A stretch of 64,000 bases of DNA from contig NC_052028.1 in NCBI RefSeq assembly GCF_015832195.1, positions 6,801,501-6,865,500 on the forward strand, in the 5' to 3' direction. Shown in pieces: positions 35,345-55,499 of this stretch. Each line of letters starts with the position of its first letter. Position 1 is the first letter of the stretch. A model generated the notes under the pieces. The model was not told the DNA's origin. It did no database searches and saw nothing but the letters and a program-made list of their open reading frames with translations. A program made the translations under genes and the position numbers. Origin of the DNA: Motacilla alba alba. Its lineage: Eukaryota > Chordata > Aves > Passeriformes > Motacillidae.

Positions 35345-38300
35345 TGTACTTGCTTATATTCCTTGTTTTCCCTCTTCACACCCACTGAGGGAAAAAAAAC
35401 CAACAACCAAACCAGAAAAACTACCACCAAACAAACAAAAAACCCACCAAATTGTGCACCAGCGTTCTAGATAAGACCATAAGCTAGAACCTGTGTCTGG
35501 GCAATATTTTCATTAGTGAAATTAGTGCTAATACAATATACTCCAAGCATCTGCAACATCCTGCAGTGTTCAGGAGGAGACCTTTGGTACAGGTAATGAA
35601 GAAATGTTACATTGAGTATCACAGCAAAAACAAACAGTAAAAAACTTGCACTGATATAAAGCAGAACTTCAAACCAAGTTAAATGCAAATGGTGACCATA
35701 AATGAGCTACTTGGAGTAGATCAATAAAGACATTTTTGGGAGGAGTGTGTAAGTGCTGGCTCTGAAATGCTGTTTGGAATGAATAGTTACTGTTTGTTTG
35801 AAGATTTTTGCTTAACTTTAGGATTGGCTTAGTTACTGGGATAACAGAGCCATAGGAAAACATAAATACCTGTTTATAGGAAGATCTATTCAATAGGATT
35901 TTCAAAATCCTTGATATGTTTATGTGAAAATGTCAAAATCCTTTATGTGGTTCAAACTGGTGTTTGAAAACATGGTTTATTCTCATAATGTTTTTTATAT
36001 TTTAAGTCAAACAAAAAAAAAAGTTTTATCCATGCTAGCGATTTTTAGTCATTGTGTTGATTTAATAACATCTATATATCCTCTCTTTGTACTTAAATTG
36101 ATTTTTAGACATTTGGGAAGAAAGAATATTGTTACAAGAATATAACACCAGTACTTTTCACTGGCATGATTCCTTTTTTTAAGATCTACAACCCTTACCT
36201 TATCTACTCTGTGTGTTACTTATTATAATGAACTGAGATATAACAATTATTTCAGGAAAGCACTACAAACAACAGAGAGAGCTGTGGGTAGAATTCCCAT
36301 ATACCAATCTCATTTGCCAAACAAAGTTTCTGATAAATTTATACCTTTAATTTAAATACCCTTAGGTAGAGAACTCTTGTCTCAAAATAATTGTACAGCT
36401 GTTCTCTCCTTGAGAACAGGGCAGAGCATATGGGGCAGTACTTATCAATTTACTTTTTAAAAAGTTGTTCTGAGCAGTGTTTCCTTTCTTTTCTAAGTAT
36501 TTCACAGCAAAGTAAGTTTCAAGCTTCCCAGTGGTTGGTTATGGGTTAGCTTGAAACAATGACATTGAAAAACCCCAAGGCCTGTCTGTAAAAACAGAGA
36601 AGGGTTTCTTATCCATGGTGCTGGTATCAAATTTGGGTTCTGTTGTGTTTGCTTATAAATGTGGATCTGAATGCTTCTTCATATTCCCTGTGACTTTCTG
36701 GGAAAGGTGATTATCAGAATTCAAGAATAGAGTGTTGGTAAGCAAAGCCCAGTAGGTAAAAAAATGTAGTGTGTAATTTTGGGGTGTTAGTGCTTACTTT
36801 CTTTCTTGCTTACTTAATGGGAGGGAGGAAAATGAGGAAGAGAAAGAGATAACTGACTCTCGTGAAAAAGCCTTTCTGACAAGTGCATTACTGAGGAATT
36901 CACTTTTTAAAATAAAACAAATTCATTCTTAATGAGAAAATTTTTATAGAGCTTCTACTTCCTTTGGATGGAGAATGCATCTCAAAGAAGAGTTCCTTAA
37001 AAAAAAAATCCTAAATTTCAAGTCGTGTGTAGCAACATAAGAATAGGTTGTAAAGCAGTTTGGTGACTCTTGAGACAGGAAGCATGCTGTTATTTTAAAA
37101 GAATAGATGTGTCATCAATCAAACCAGTGAACTGCGGTATAAGTGCATTTCATGCATGAATTAACCAGCTACTAGCCAGTAGATATCAAATCGATGTGTG
37201 CTGCTTCCCAGCTAATATGGGATGTGCTCAGGCAGAAATATATCCAGCACATGAGGTCATGGCTACAAATACATGAGCTACTGGAGGTTTTGCTTGTCTA
37301 GCACCAGCTGAAGCCCTGCACTTTTTGCTGTGCCTCTGCACCTATTTGCTATGGTCTAATAATTTGGGAGAAAAAGCAAAGCATTTCAGCTGATGTCTTT
37401 TTGAACCTATTATGATTAATATATTTAACAAAATCTTTATTGTGAAGGTAGAAAATCCAGTGTTACGAATTCATCAGGACTGATGAAGCTGCCAAAAGAT
37501 GAGTCATTGTTTTCAGGACAATCTCAGTGGAGTCATAACCGAGCTTTTTTGATTATTTTTGTGTCATTGTATGTGTTTTGATTGTTTTTTATTTTAATTT
37601 CTCTCCAGAATTCCAGTAGTAGGACTGCAAAATACATTTGACATCTACTGACCATTGGAGGGAAAGGGAAATAATGGTTCTGTCATAAACAGGCATTGAA
37701 ACTCTTTTGCCAGGTCATCTTATGAATGAAAGTATGTTTTGTGTAAGCTTTGAGGAATGTTTGATTAGTTTCTCCTGCAAATTTAGTGTTTGTTTCTGAT
37801 CCATGGATTAGTTGGTTTCCATATCTTTATCAATTTTTTTGAAAGTTTTTAATGTAAGAATTGACAGGTTTTAAGTTGGAATATGTCCTTAGACTTCTTT
37901 ATAACAGAGCACATTGACTTGGTTAATTTTGATTCATTTCCAAATATATAAAGATGTGGGAATGGTAAGCCAATTCCACATGTCCAAAAAGGAACCAAAT
38001 GCATAGCATTCTTTTACCTGTGAAAAAATGACTACTGCTTTTGGAAACACTGGTTTAGTGTTCCTTCAACTGTGAAGAAAAAGCAAAACCCTTTCTCAAG
38101 GGGTTCTGAAGTATTCATAGAGTTCTGATTCTTAGGCAATTCATTTTCCAGAAATTTCAATGAATGTCAAGTGTGTGAAGTAGAGAGAAGGCAGGGAAGA
38201 TTGTATCCAGACTGCTGGTTCGGATGTCCAGATGGAAGGAATGATGTCAAGCTGCGTCCCAGCAGGTTGTGTAAATGCCTTCCAGTAAGAGTAGCTGGAG

Positions 38301-41300
38301 GGAGCTGCTGTGGAAGTTGAAAGTTTGCTCTGTGCAAGATCTTAAAATTGCTTAAAACCCATCCATGTGTCTGCCAAGTCAAATACATTTGGAGTACAAT
38401 TATAATGAAGCAGCTTAGTTTAAAATGTGATCTGTGTCTCCTGAATAATTTCCTGATGCACTTATATGGGTATTTGCTAGAAGGGCTAAAAAGCATGGAA
38501 CCAGTGATATTTTTATTGCCATTTCCCCAACACACAGTGTGATCAGGGAGAAAAAAAAAAGTGTGGTATCCTTATTTATCCTTATTTTGTTAAAATAGGC
38601 TGACTTTGTATTAATACCAAGTAAGAAATACTTTCCATGCGATTTCCATTTACCATATACCTTTCATTCCTTGAAAAAAGGTTCTCTTGGGTCTTGTTCT
38701 TGGTCTTTACAGCTGTAAAAACAGTTACTCAATCACTGAAGTACAAGTCTGACTTGGACTCTGGAAGGAACAGTGACCCACAAAGGAGGCGACAAATTTT
38801 GAAGGTTGAGATGAGGTATTTAATCAGACACAAATGAATAAACCCATTTGCTAGTAAAGGATGCCAAATTAATTTTTTTCTTTTTGATGCTTGATGTATA
38901 TTTCTGAACTGATAGTACAAGTGTAGAGTCATTATTAGCACTTCATGAAAAAATAGCTTCAGTCTGATAAAATGTAATCAGGATTCTTTACAATGTATCT
39001 ATTAACAGTATTGAAAGTGGGAATTAATTATTTCATTGCATAGAAAGTTCTTTGGCACAGAGGGAGACCTTGAAGATTAAGAGAGAAAGAAAACAAAAAA
39101 AATCATGTACTGTATAGGCACAGGGAATATTTTCATGAGGAATTGTTGGTGGCAGTTGAAGAATATAGGAAATAGTGAACAATGGCTGCATTCAGTTACC
39201 TCAGTGGTAACTGAATCCTGTTGATTTCTAAGTGTCTCAAATAGTAGTGAGATTAAAGATTGGAGGCAATTGCTGAGAAAATGACACAAAAAGACTGGAA
39301 TAATAATACAGTAAACAGAACAGATAAAAGTGATAGTGTGCAGTGGCTCTAAAAATCAGACAACGGTGATTTTGAATCAAACTGAAATTAAGTTGCAGTC
39401 ACTGCTAGATTAGGGTGACCATCCTGATTTTTTCCTTTTTGAAGGATAGGGAGTCTCTTTCTAAATGCAAGTAGCAGCTTCATTGTTATTAAAGTCTTGT
39501 TCTACAGGGATTGAAAGCCCTGAGCAACTTGGTCTGACCTCACAGCAGATCTTGCTTTGAGTGTGAGGTTGAACTGGAGGAAAATACACCTTTGTGACAG
39601 AGGCACTCATAATGAATTTTTTTCTGTGAGATATTCCAGTAGGTTTGGGCTTCGCTGAACCAGGAACAATTTGGAGTATAATTAATTACTATAAGAGATG
39701 CAAAATTTTTTTCCACCTGTGGTTTTATTTCAGATTTTTTTTTTTTCCTAGAGCATGATAATAATTTTTCTTTCATCTGAATGCATCATTTATTCTCTTG
39801 CAGTGTCTCAACTAAGTGTATTCTCTTTGCTGAAGTGTTGTGCTGTCATGCAAATTGGACCTTCTACTAGCTTCCACAGGCTTGTCATCACTGAAAGAAA
39901 TGATATGTATTATAATACATTGTCTTTTTTGCTTCAGTGCTGCCAGTTCTCTGCAGTGCCTGACATTTTTCAGAGGAAACAGCCTGTCACATCTTGGGCT
40001 TCAGGGAGGAGAGCATTTAGAATAAAGGAAAAGGTCTAGGTGACATGACACTGTTGCTTTTTTTTTTTTTTTCATCCTCACACTCGTCAGTGTTCAGATT
40101 TCATTAAATCTGCACACAAAGTTGCAGTATGCAAGAGATTATTGGCTGAGGAGGGGCTCAACCAGGGTGGCTTTTCTATTCCCACAGGATTGATGTGCAA
40201 ACAGGGAGGAAACACATCAGTTTGCATGCAGCCTCTGGCATATTGCACCAAGATACAGAAACACTTCTGGGGATGTTTCTGGGGAGATTTGTGCTCTCCA
40301 GAGCACTTTGCTTCCTTCAAGGTGTCAGTTTGTTACTGCTGGATTAATGAACCGTTTTAGAGAGCTGGGAATCAGCCGGGCAGAGGATGAAGTGTTGTGG
40401 AATGTGACAGTGTTTAACAGGAGGGAACTGCTGCTGGTGCTCCTCATGGGACTGGGGAATGGCATGAGAGAACGGCCAGGTCGCCCTTGCCTAGAAACAG
40501 CTCTGTTTCTGTTTCCAAAGTGCATGTGTTTGACAAAGATTTAGAAGAAAAAGAAAAAAGATAAAACAACACAAAAAAAATGCCAAGAAAATCATCATAA
40601 AAATATTCGATGGTTAGTAGTATTAGTATGTGAGCAAATGCATGCATACAGACAGAGGGAGAAGGACTCTGAGCTCATTTAGAAGAAAAATAAAGTGAAA
40701 ATATACTCAAGAAATATCATGCACAGACCTGGCTGGTTTTGTCCTGTAAATTTGTGTGAAGTATCAGCAGCTTTTAGAGACCTTAATAAGCTAAAGAAAC
40801 AAATTAGTCTAATTGTGTTTTAGTTATACAGCACATTATTAAAGGAAATATTATGTGTCCCATTGTTTTTGTAGTTCTGCAGTGAACTAAATACTAAAGG
40901 AAATGTTTTGGATTATTTTATAAATATTTTCCTTCAACTCATGCTCTCTCACTCGCTGCCTCTCTCTTACATCAGTATTCTCTGTGTGATTGTTGCTTAA
41001 TCTGTGTAAACATTTTTTTGAGGTGATCTTAACATTGGCTTTAAAATTAAAATTTTTATGAAATATATGCTTGGTCTAGTCTTACAAGTGTTACAAATAT
41101 AAGATAATCATAACTGCTTTGACAAAACTGTGTAATAGCTGAGCCTTTATTTCGCTAAAGGATGCTCCAAGTCAGAACAGAAAATGTGACCATGTTCAGT
41201 GTCAAGGAACACCACAGAAAGGAATTAGTTCATGAATTAATAATTTATCTATATATCCAACTTTTTGTTTAGGGCAACATTGAGAAAAGCAGCCTGATTT

Positions 41301-42946
41301 TGTCTGCTTTCCAAGTGCTAATATAACAGGGTTTATTAACTGCTGGTTACCCACAATTTCAGTTAAATTTTGAAAAAGTTGTGGGACTGTCCAGCTTGAT
41401 GAGGAATTTCACTCTGATGCCTCCTAAAAATCTGTCTTGATACTTTCATCTGAGCTTCTCCGCTCTCCCTTTAATTTCTATTATGAAAATGAAGGTGATG
41501 TTTAGTAACTGCATAATGCCAGGACTGCTAATATTGGCTCATCATTGATTAATATTCATATGTGCTTCTTCTTTTCTACAGAACTGTGAATCTTACAGTA
41601 AGGCTCTCTGGGATTTTGGCTTTGGCCCTCTTCATCAAAAGGGAATTTTCACGTAGATTGATAAGATTTTCTGTGTCTAAATCTCACAGTTATTGCATCA
41701 CAAGCAAATCAAAAATTATTAGTGTTCTCACTTGTGAAAGAGTTCTTATAAGGAAAATATCAAAGGCCAGAAAGTTAAGTGAGAGCCACTTAAATTGTTC
41801 ATGTACTCTGTGATACAGAGGTGATGTGATATAGGTTGGACAAGACAAAAGTAACAATAATACCAGAGTAGAAAAGTTATATATATTTAGTATATATCTA
41901 GTAAAATTAAGAATATGCTTTCTTGAGTGTGTCTCTTTCTTGTAGAAACTTCTCCATTGCTAACTGAGGAGGCAGCTGGCTTTTTACCTGAAAGGAAATA
42001 CTAGAAAATTAATCTGTTTTAAAGCAAACCAAACAGCAAAGTAAATTCTTTTGCCTATAAAAATGATCCAATAAAATATTCATATCATTTTCCTTTTCAA
42101 GAAGTGCATCCTTAGGCAGCCCAATTAAATGAAAGCATGGAAGGGAAATATTTTTGTTAGGACACTGCATTTCTCAACACCACTAAGCATAAAACATCAG
42201 TCTGAAGCTCAGATATTCAAATTTTTTGTCAGCTATTTCTCTTAAATTTTTAATATTGAAACTAAATTTACACTTTTAATTGAGTTAACTTTGTGGCTTG
42301 TTTCAGCATTATGCCTGTGATTGAAAATTTGGAGATTGTTATACAACCTTTTAGATGTGGAAAGGCACATGGAGCTGTGTAGTGTGATAACAGGAATATT
42401 AATGGCACTTTTGTCATTGGAGTCTCCATGCCTCTGTGCAGTGACTGCTCCTGATTGAAGAAAGCAAGGCTATGCTTATAAATAAATGGATTCTGGGAAT
42501 ATTTATTCATTTTTATAAGTCTCCTTGAAAAAGATTGCAAAATGTTTATCTTAACTATTATGTGCTTTAGATTAAGACCTATTAGTTTTAGTAATAATTT
42601 AGTACATTTTTCAGAAGTTAATTGCAATGATCCAGTGCAGCAATATCTTCCAATCCGTTCAGTCTCTGAATAAATTCTTAAGACTTCGTGTGTGAAGGAA
42701 CTTAGGAATCTGTAAAGCATAAGGAAAAAGAGCACTTATTCAAATGTTATGCCAGTTTAGTTCTGCATCTAGGCAAAACTTGAAATCTCAGATTTAAGCC
42801 AGAGTTCATCTATCTATAGCTATATTCTTACCCTGGAATTCCTCCCTCTGCCCCCCTCTACCCCTAAAAGGATCAGACACTCAGGGTTCTAGTTGTTGTT
42901 TCTATTTTTTCACTCTTGATTCTCTTCTGCAAAACAGTATCTTAGG
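35345..42946 (+). other. GABRB2: GABRB2 intron 3, no gene seen
   Basis: A/T-rich intron with A/C-rich low complexity at 35390-35450 and a T run at 40060-40072. An 8 bp inverted repeat (CTGTTCTC and GAGAACAG) lies near 36400-36420. The largest open frame here (42268-42735, minus strand, 155 codons) shows no family signature and is probably chance. Confidence 0.75.
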
Positions 42947-42960
42947 CCGCCATCTGCTCA
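42947..42960 (-). promoter_or_regulatory. candidate CTCF site
   Basis: Read on the minus strand the sequence is TGAGCAGATGGCGG. It fits the CTCF core (CCASYAGRKGGCRS) at 12 of 14 positions, including every position from A3 to the end. It lies in the middle of the 45 kb intron and contains a CpG. Binding is inference. Confidence 0.4.
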
Positions 42961-49260
<6,300 letters not shown>

Positions 49261-50533
49261 TGAACCATTTCTAACTCTTCTGCCTCTTAACTTAAAACCA
49301 TGATTAAAAACTAAAAATAAAAAACATTCCTTGCTCTTTTTTTGTTTGTTTTTTAATGATTTTCGTTTTGTTTCTGTATTCTATATAGCTGATGATATTC
49401 CAGAAAAAAAAAAGTATTCTAAGTTTTAAATCGAAGGATTTTATTTTTATACAAATTTTTGAGATAAACTGCCATTTTTAGTACAGTTCAGAGACTTGTA
49501 TTAAGAACAGATAAGACTGTAAATATTATTTGAAATACTCATTGTGGATTAAAAGCCTAGTTTAGAACTGCTTCTTCAAAGAAATTGAAATATGAAATAC
49601 AAAATGAGGATTAGAGGAGAAAACAGAAAATGTATTTGACAGCTGAACTGATAGTTTAACGGCTATGCTTTAAAAATATTTTTGATTGAATATTAGATTG
49701 GTTTGTATGCTACCCAGATGAATCAGCTTTCTGATTTTCACTAAGATGAGGGATGACTTGGAATGTTTTACAGCCTGTTGTTGTTCTGTATGACTGTATG
49801 GAGAGGAGTGAGTGGGGAAATCAACAAAAGGGCTTCACTCTTGAGAAGCTCTGAAAACTTGGGAAATTGTCTGTATAGTGATGTCAGCAGGATAAATTAT
49901 TGCTGAGAAATGGATTTAAAAATATAACTGAAGAAGGTGACTGCCAGTGCTGTGTGGGTAGGTAACAAAACAGCAGGAGTGAACAACAGGTTAACTGCCT
50001 GGGTTAACCACAGAAAATGCTGCAGAGCTGGGGATTGTATTTACCAGAGTTTGTTGTGTCCAGTTGTGTTCTCTGTGGGAGCAGTTCAGGCTCTGGCACT
50101 ATGGCTGTGAGTAAGTCTGGAGTTTTTGTGATTGCTCAGTGAACCAACAGATGCTTGGTTCCTTGAAAGGCAGCTGTAGTTTAAAGTGAAATAGAAACCA
50201 GGTACGTAACACATATTTATATTAATGGAGTGAGAGCCAGCATAACAATGGTTTTGGTGTAGTTTTCTATTTAAGATCCTAAAATCATAATCTTTATTAT
50301 TTTATTCTAGAATAAATTAGAAATAAATATCAGATTTAATGTCTTCAATAATGCTAACATTTTTTGCTATTTGTGGCATTTTTTGTTATGAGTGCTTAAG
50401 CATCTGTAATAATTTCTGTTTTTTTAAAAGGTTGGTAAACAGTAAGTAGAGCTCACAAAAAATTGTCCATAGAAGAATCAAGTAAAAGAAAGTTTTGTTT
50501 TCTGAGTATTTCTTTTGATGCTCCTTTGTTTCT

Positions 50534-50588
50534 CAAAACCCTCAAAACCTTTCATGAAATATACTTTTTTAAGGTTTTGAGGGTTTTG
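50534..50588. repeat. perfect 18-bp inverted repeat (hairpin)
   Basis: CAAAACCCTCAAAACCTT (50534-50551) is exactly complementary to AAGGTTTTGAGGGTTTTG (50571-50588), with a 19 nt loop. Of the hairpins listed here its stem has among the highest G+C content, so it should be stable as RNA. The 55 nt total is near the lower limit for a microRNA precursor. Confidence 0.97.
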
Positions 50589-53500
50589 TTTGTTTCTTTT
50601 CTTTGAGCTGAACCAGTGTTGATACTGCTTGATTGTTTTGGGTGAAACTTTTCCTCCTTTTCATCCAGCATAAATAGCAAATCAGCTTTAATGTCTCTTA
50701 TGAGATGCAGTAAAGTGAAATGGTACCTATTTTTTACTTAAAGCTGTTTAATGTAATTAGAGGAATTATTATTAATGCTTTGAGCCTTTATTTCCCAGTT
50801 ACTTTCTTCAATACTTGCAATCACAATATGTTATCCAAAATGGTTTTAGAGTAATTCTAAACTGGGATTTTTATTCCATTGTAGGACTTGTGTACAGTCC
50901 AGAGTTAAAGGTATTTTGACAGCTTTTTTTCCTAGGTAAATATAATTCACTTTAGGAAATAATTTTCTAGTATTCTGGTATACCTGGCGATCTCACATTT
51001 GAGATTATCAGTCCTTACATCTCTCTTAAGGCTCTGCTTGGTGCATTTGGAGAGTTCTCTTTGCCCTGTGAGCTGGCACAGGATGAATGCTGGCTGTGAA
51101 TTGTGCCCTTGCTCTGCTGCTGTGCTGCAGTGAGATGTACCTGGGGCAGGGGCAGGGTGAGTGTCACTCAGGCTGGGGACTGAAGTTGCCTCCTCTGCTG
51201 TGGCAGCTGTGTCCTTGGGCAGCACAGAGGTGAAGGGCACCGCTGGTTCTTGTTGTTCTGGGGTGGGGACTGTGGAACATAACAGGTACCTAACAGATGA
51301 CATGGTAAGAAAACCCCTTCTTACAGGTCCTAATTCTTAATGAACCCCAGACAAGTCTTGTGAAATGTAGAATTGATTCCTCCTCCTCAGACTCAGCCCA
51401 GCAGGGCTCAGAAAGGCTTTGTGGCTAGAACATCCTTCAAAGCCTGGGCTGGATGGGCAAGATGCACCAGTGGAAATACAACAGGGTTATGTGACTGGCC
51501 ATATTCTGCTTTTGCCTTCCCTGGACCAAGTGGCAATCAATGATCTCACTCAGATATTAAGGTTTTAGTTTTATAGCTTTAAGTAGCTTTATCTATCTAT
51601 TTCATCTAAATTCAACTCAGAGTTATTGTTATTTCAAATGTTCACTGTACTGATATATTTAAATCTTGCTTATTAGTAATTTTACATCTTAAAAATGACT
51701 GCTTAGTTGTATTTCTCACATATCTAAAACCCCCTGTTTATTCTGAGAATCACTACTTTTGTTGCTGCATTAATTTACTTTAGCTTGTACTTGCAGTCAC
51801 ATATTCTTACTGTGGGATTCATTTTTCTAAACTGAGATTCCTTTAAGTTTTAGTCTGAAATTTTTCACCTCCCCATACATCTATATATAAACATCATCAC
51901 ATACACATATTTATAAATGTTGCTGTGAATTCACTTGCATTTACCTTGATTGCTGTAACTAAATTAATTGAATAGCAAGTGATTTTTATCAGTACAAATA
52001 TAACCATCCCTTTCTTTTGTGTCCCTACAGTTGAATTTCTGTTTCATACAGCAAGCAGTGATCCCTTAACATTGTTCTCTTTGTTTCTGTGAGCAGAGCC
52101 CATACATGGTGTGCACGTCACATCTGGTTAGATTTGATGTTGGGAAGGTAAATTTCAGGAAGGACTAAGAGGCAGTTTTGTGAGCACCTGGATTATGCTG
52201 GTGCTGAAAGAGGGGAGAGAAGGAGTGAAAAAAAGAGAAATGGCTAATTATGAATGGATACATCTAAATGGTTTGTATGTTGTCCTCATAGCCTGCCTTC
52301 TTCACTGCAATAGAGCATTAGTTAAGGGTATAACTAAATTCTTGACCTTGTTTTTACAGAGACCATAACATGCTGGTTGCTTTTAAGTTAAGAAGGACAT
52401 CTATTTCTGAGGGATAACTGCCAGCTATTTATGTTTTGGGAAAATGTTTTATTTAGTATTTTTTCATATTCCATCTGTCAAGAAAATTATTCAGTGCTGC
52501 CAAGACCAGGACGTTCAGTAGATGATATACTTAAATCACCTAAATGGTTGAAAATTGTAAACATGTAGTCTTAAATGAAGAGTCGTTACAGGGAAAATTA
52601 CTATGTTGGAAATTTAGATGACTTGCGAGAGGGTATTAGTGATTTGACAACATTTAGAACAGCAAATTTAGACATTCAAATCTAGGATAGCAAATATTAT
52701 AGGTTAAAAAACTTGCCAATTTAGAATTACTGCTTTTTGAGTAACCACATTATGGTGTCTCTCTGGAACTTGCCCCTTTGCTTGTAGAGTCTTGTGATGC
52801 CATGTGTCAGAGTAAGGGGGAAATTTAATTTAGAATACAAGCATTAAAAATAGTTGAAGAAGTTTTGTGTGATTTTGCACCATTACCAGGCTGTTTACAG
52901 AGATATTGACCCTTGCATGCATTTCTCCCAGCATTCCTCACAAGAGAGCTCTGACAGTGGGTAGAGAAGTGATAATTACTCGACCAAGAGCACTGTATGC
53001 TTTTGTATCTCTTCAGTAGGATGGTTTTCTGCTTTCTGTAGATGAAGTTTGTGGGTGTTTTCAACAGAAAAATGGAATATATACAGAACACCTGATACAA
53101 ACTGTTCTGTGAGGTAATGGCATTCCCATCCTTTTTAGCCAAAAGGATAACAAAAGGAAGTAGAACAGAGGAGTTCTTTTCGAAATTAAAGACTTTTCCC
53201 ATTTGAAAGCCCAACAGTTTTACTTGCCAAGATTCATCTAATGCATTACCAACTATGAGTCTCCAACTCAGCCAGCAATAATTCCTATTTGACTGATGGA
53301 ACACAGTAATCTCTCACAAATGAGAGAATTATGTGTATGCTGGCCTTGCTTTGTTCTCCATTTCCTGCTACCAGCATTGAGTCACAAATCCTAAACAGCC
53401 CTGGATGACTCGGTTTTGTGTAGTCTCAGCTGTGCCTTCTGCTGTCTGCTCCCTCACTTTCAGCTGCTTGGAAATCTTCACTTCTGCAAATAAAATAGAT

Positions 53501-53712
53501 CCTGCCATATTTTACTCCAGGAAAACAGCATTGGGCATTTTTGTTGCATTAGACTTGTTCAGCAGTTTAACTCCTCATAGGCCCCTCATTGTCTATGAAA
53601 TCCCACAGACAATTTTAAAAGCAATTGCTTTGCAAATATCTTTAGTTCTCAGACCACATGGTTTGAGAGTTGGAGTGTTCACACCAGCAACCCTTCAGTA
53701 AAGCATTTGGTC

Positions 53713-53937
53713 TTTACTTTGCTACTTTTTTCTTTTTTTCTGGTTTGTTGTTCTTTGGTTTTGGTTTTTTGTTGGGTTTTTGTTTTTTGTGGGGTTTTTT
53801 GTTTGTTTTGTTTTGGGTTTTTTGCTTTGGTTTGGGAGTTTTTGGGAGGTTTTGGGGGTTTTTTGGGGGTTTTTTTGTTTTGTTTTTTGGGGGTTTTTAT
53901 TTTGTTTTTTTGTTTTGTTGTCTGTTTTTTTTCTGGT
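53713..53937 (+). repeat. G/T-rich low-complexity tract with G runs
   Basis: About 220 bp of T and G runs on the sense strand, including GGG (53834), GGG (53844), GGGGG (53854), GGGGG (53865) and GGGGG (53889). The runs are close enough for an intramolecular G-quadruplex in DNA or in nascent RNA. The overlapping open frames are compositional. Confidence 0.92.
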
Positions 53938-54035
53938 AGGGCTTAATTTTAAATAAATCCTAAACGTAATTTGGAGGTAAAGCTCCATTTTTCAGCTTTA
54001 AAATCATACAAATAATACAATCATTTGTACTAGCT

Positions 54036-54174
54036 GGAACTCTGGAAGTGTTCAAGGCCAGGTGTGAGGGGGCCCGAAAGCCAGGTGGGAGCTGTCCCTG
54101 CCCATGGCAGGGGTTTTAGGACTGGATGGTCATTTAGATCCATTCTAACCCCTTACAATTTTGTGATTCTGTGA
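54036..54174 (+). mobile_element. CR1 LINE, 3' end
   Basis: GGAAGTGTTCAAGGCCAGGT, then GTCCCTGCCCATGGCAGGGG, then GGACTGGATGGTCATTTAGA and a terminal TTTGTGATTCTGTGA match the CR1 3' UTR and its ATTCTRTGA terminal repeat. It is 5'-truncated, diverged and non-coding. Confidence 0.93.
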
Positions 54175-55499
54175 ATTGAAATTAAGTCTTTGGACTGCCT
54201 ACAACATTTCAAATACCCTTGTTATCCCAAAATATCTTCTGCAAGCAGCAGACCTCTCTTCCCTTTTGCTACAATATGATGTTTCTAAAAGCTGGACAGA
54301 AGGTGTTTAAGGACTTTTAATGCACATGCATGTTAAACAAAATATTTTCTCAAAATCTTTTCTCTTTGGGGATTTCAGAAGAGATAAAAATAACCTGGAC
54401 TTCTTTTCTGGGGAGAATAAATTATTTTGGATGCTCTGCTCTTGATCATGATACCTGTCAAGGGGGCAGGTGTTTCTGCTTCCATCACATTAGTGCCTCT
54501 CTTGGCTGTGCAGTCCTCCACACCAACTGGGGCTTTTTCCAGCCTCAGGGGAGAAAAAGAACTAAACATTATAGTGAAGTACTCTGTAGCATAAATAGCA
54601 CCAACAGTACCTCAGAGTACTGTTGCTGTTTGTTAAAATAAATAAATTAATATGATGTATATTTTAATTAGGATCTCTGAAGTGTCAGTAGCTTTCTGTT
54701 CTCCAATTAAAAATACAAGTTTTCCTAATTTTGGATATATAGGCATTGCAAAGGAAGTAAAAAGAAATTTTTATAAGACTTGTTTGAACATGAGAATATA
54801 TCAATCTGTGAAGAAGTGTTTCCATTGTGTTAAGTGGGTAATTTTTTTGTGCTGGTGCTCACACTTATAGATGCAATTACTGACTTTTCCTTTGCCAACA
54901 CTTGCCAAAGCTTATTCACAGTCTGACATGCAGTTGTTTACTCTTGCCCAAGAAATGAGGTTAATTCAGTTTCTGTGTCCAGGTTTTCAAGGCTATATTT
55001 TCAAGGTTAGTATACATAGACATGGGTAAGAACCCTTAAATCTTGTATGCAGGTAGTCAAAGCAAGAACTTTTTGGAAACTTGCAGAAATAAATGCAAAT
55101 GTAGTAAAACATCATTTCAAACTGAAGTCATGTGGCTGTAGCAAAGACTTGAAAAAGATTGAATAATGTACAATTGTATAGAATTTCATGTACAAAGAAT
55201 TTCTGCATTAACAAAGAATCATTACCACCCCAATCTCATTATTTGGAAATCCTGGGGCAGGACATGTCTGATCATGGCTCTTTTCTTGCACTGTCAATAT
55301 AGATCCAGCATAAGGAAAGGAACTTAAATCCCAGCGTGTCTCATAAGTGAATTAATTGTTTTCAATAAACAAGGTATCAGCTCTGGCCCAAGGTGTGCCC
55401 AGGTGCCGTTTTCCTTTCTCATGCAAATAGTTCTTTTGCAGGTTCCAAGGAATAAAGCAGAGAAATGCAACTACTGTTATTTCTAATAACACTGTTTCT
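54175..55499 (+). other. GABRB2: GABRB2 intron 4, no gene seen
   Basis: A/T-rich intronic sequence with short chance frames. I recognise nothing in it. Confidence 0.7.

Noticed and set aside
42268..42735. 155-codon open frame on the minus strand
   Set aside because: It has no recognisable domain, no splice or promoter context, and composition like the surrounding intron. It is compatible with chance in 64 kb.
52825..53304. 159-codon open frame on the minus strand
   Set aside because: No family signature, and it lies in ordinary A/T-rich intron. Probably chance.
53850..53895. TTTTGGGG-like words suggesting telomere-type repeats
   Set aside because: Run lengths vary with no fixed unit, and the vertebrate telomere repeat TTAGGG is absent. 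It is low-complexity sequence with G runs.
53722..53988. Lys/Pro/Thr/Gln repeat protein on the minus strand, and Phe/Gly/Leu frames on the plus strand
   Set aside because: These are translations of the G/T-rich low-complexity tract.
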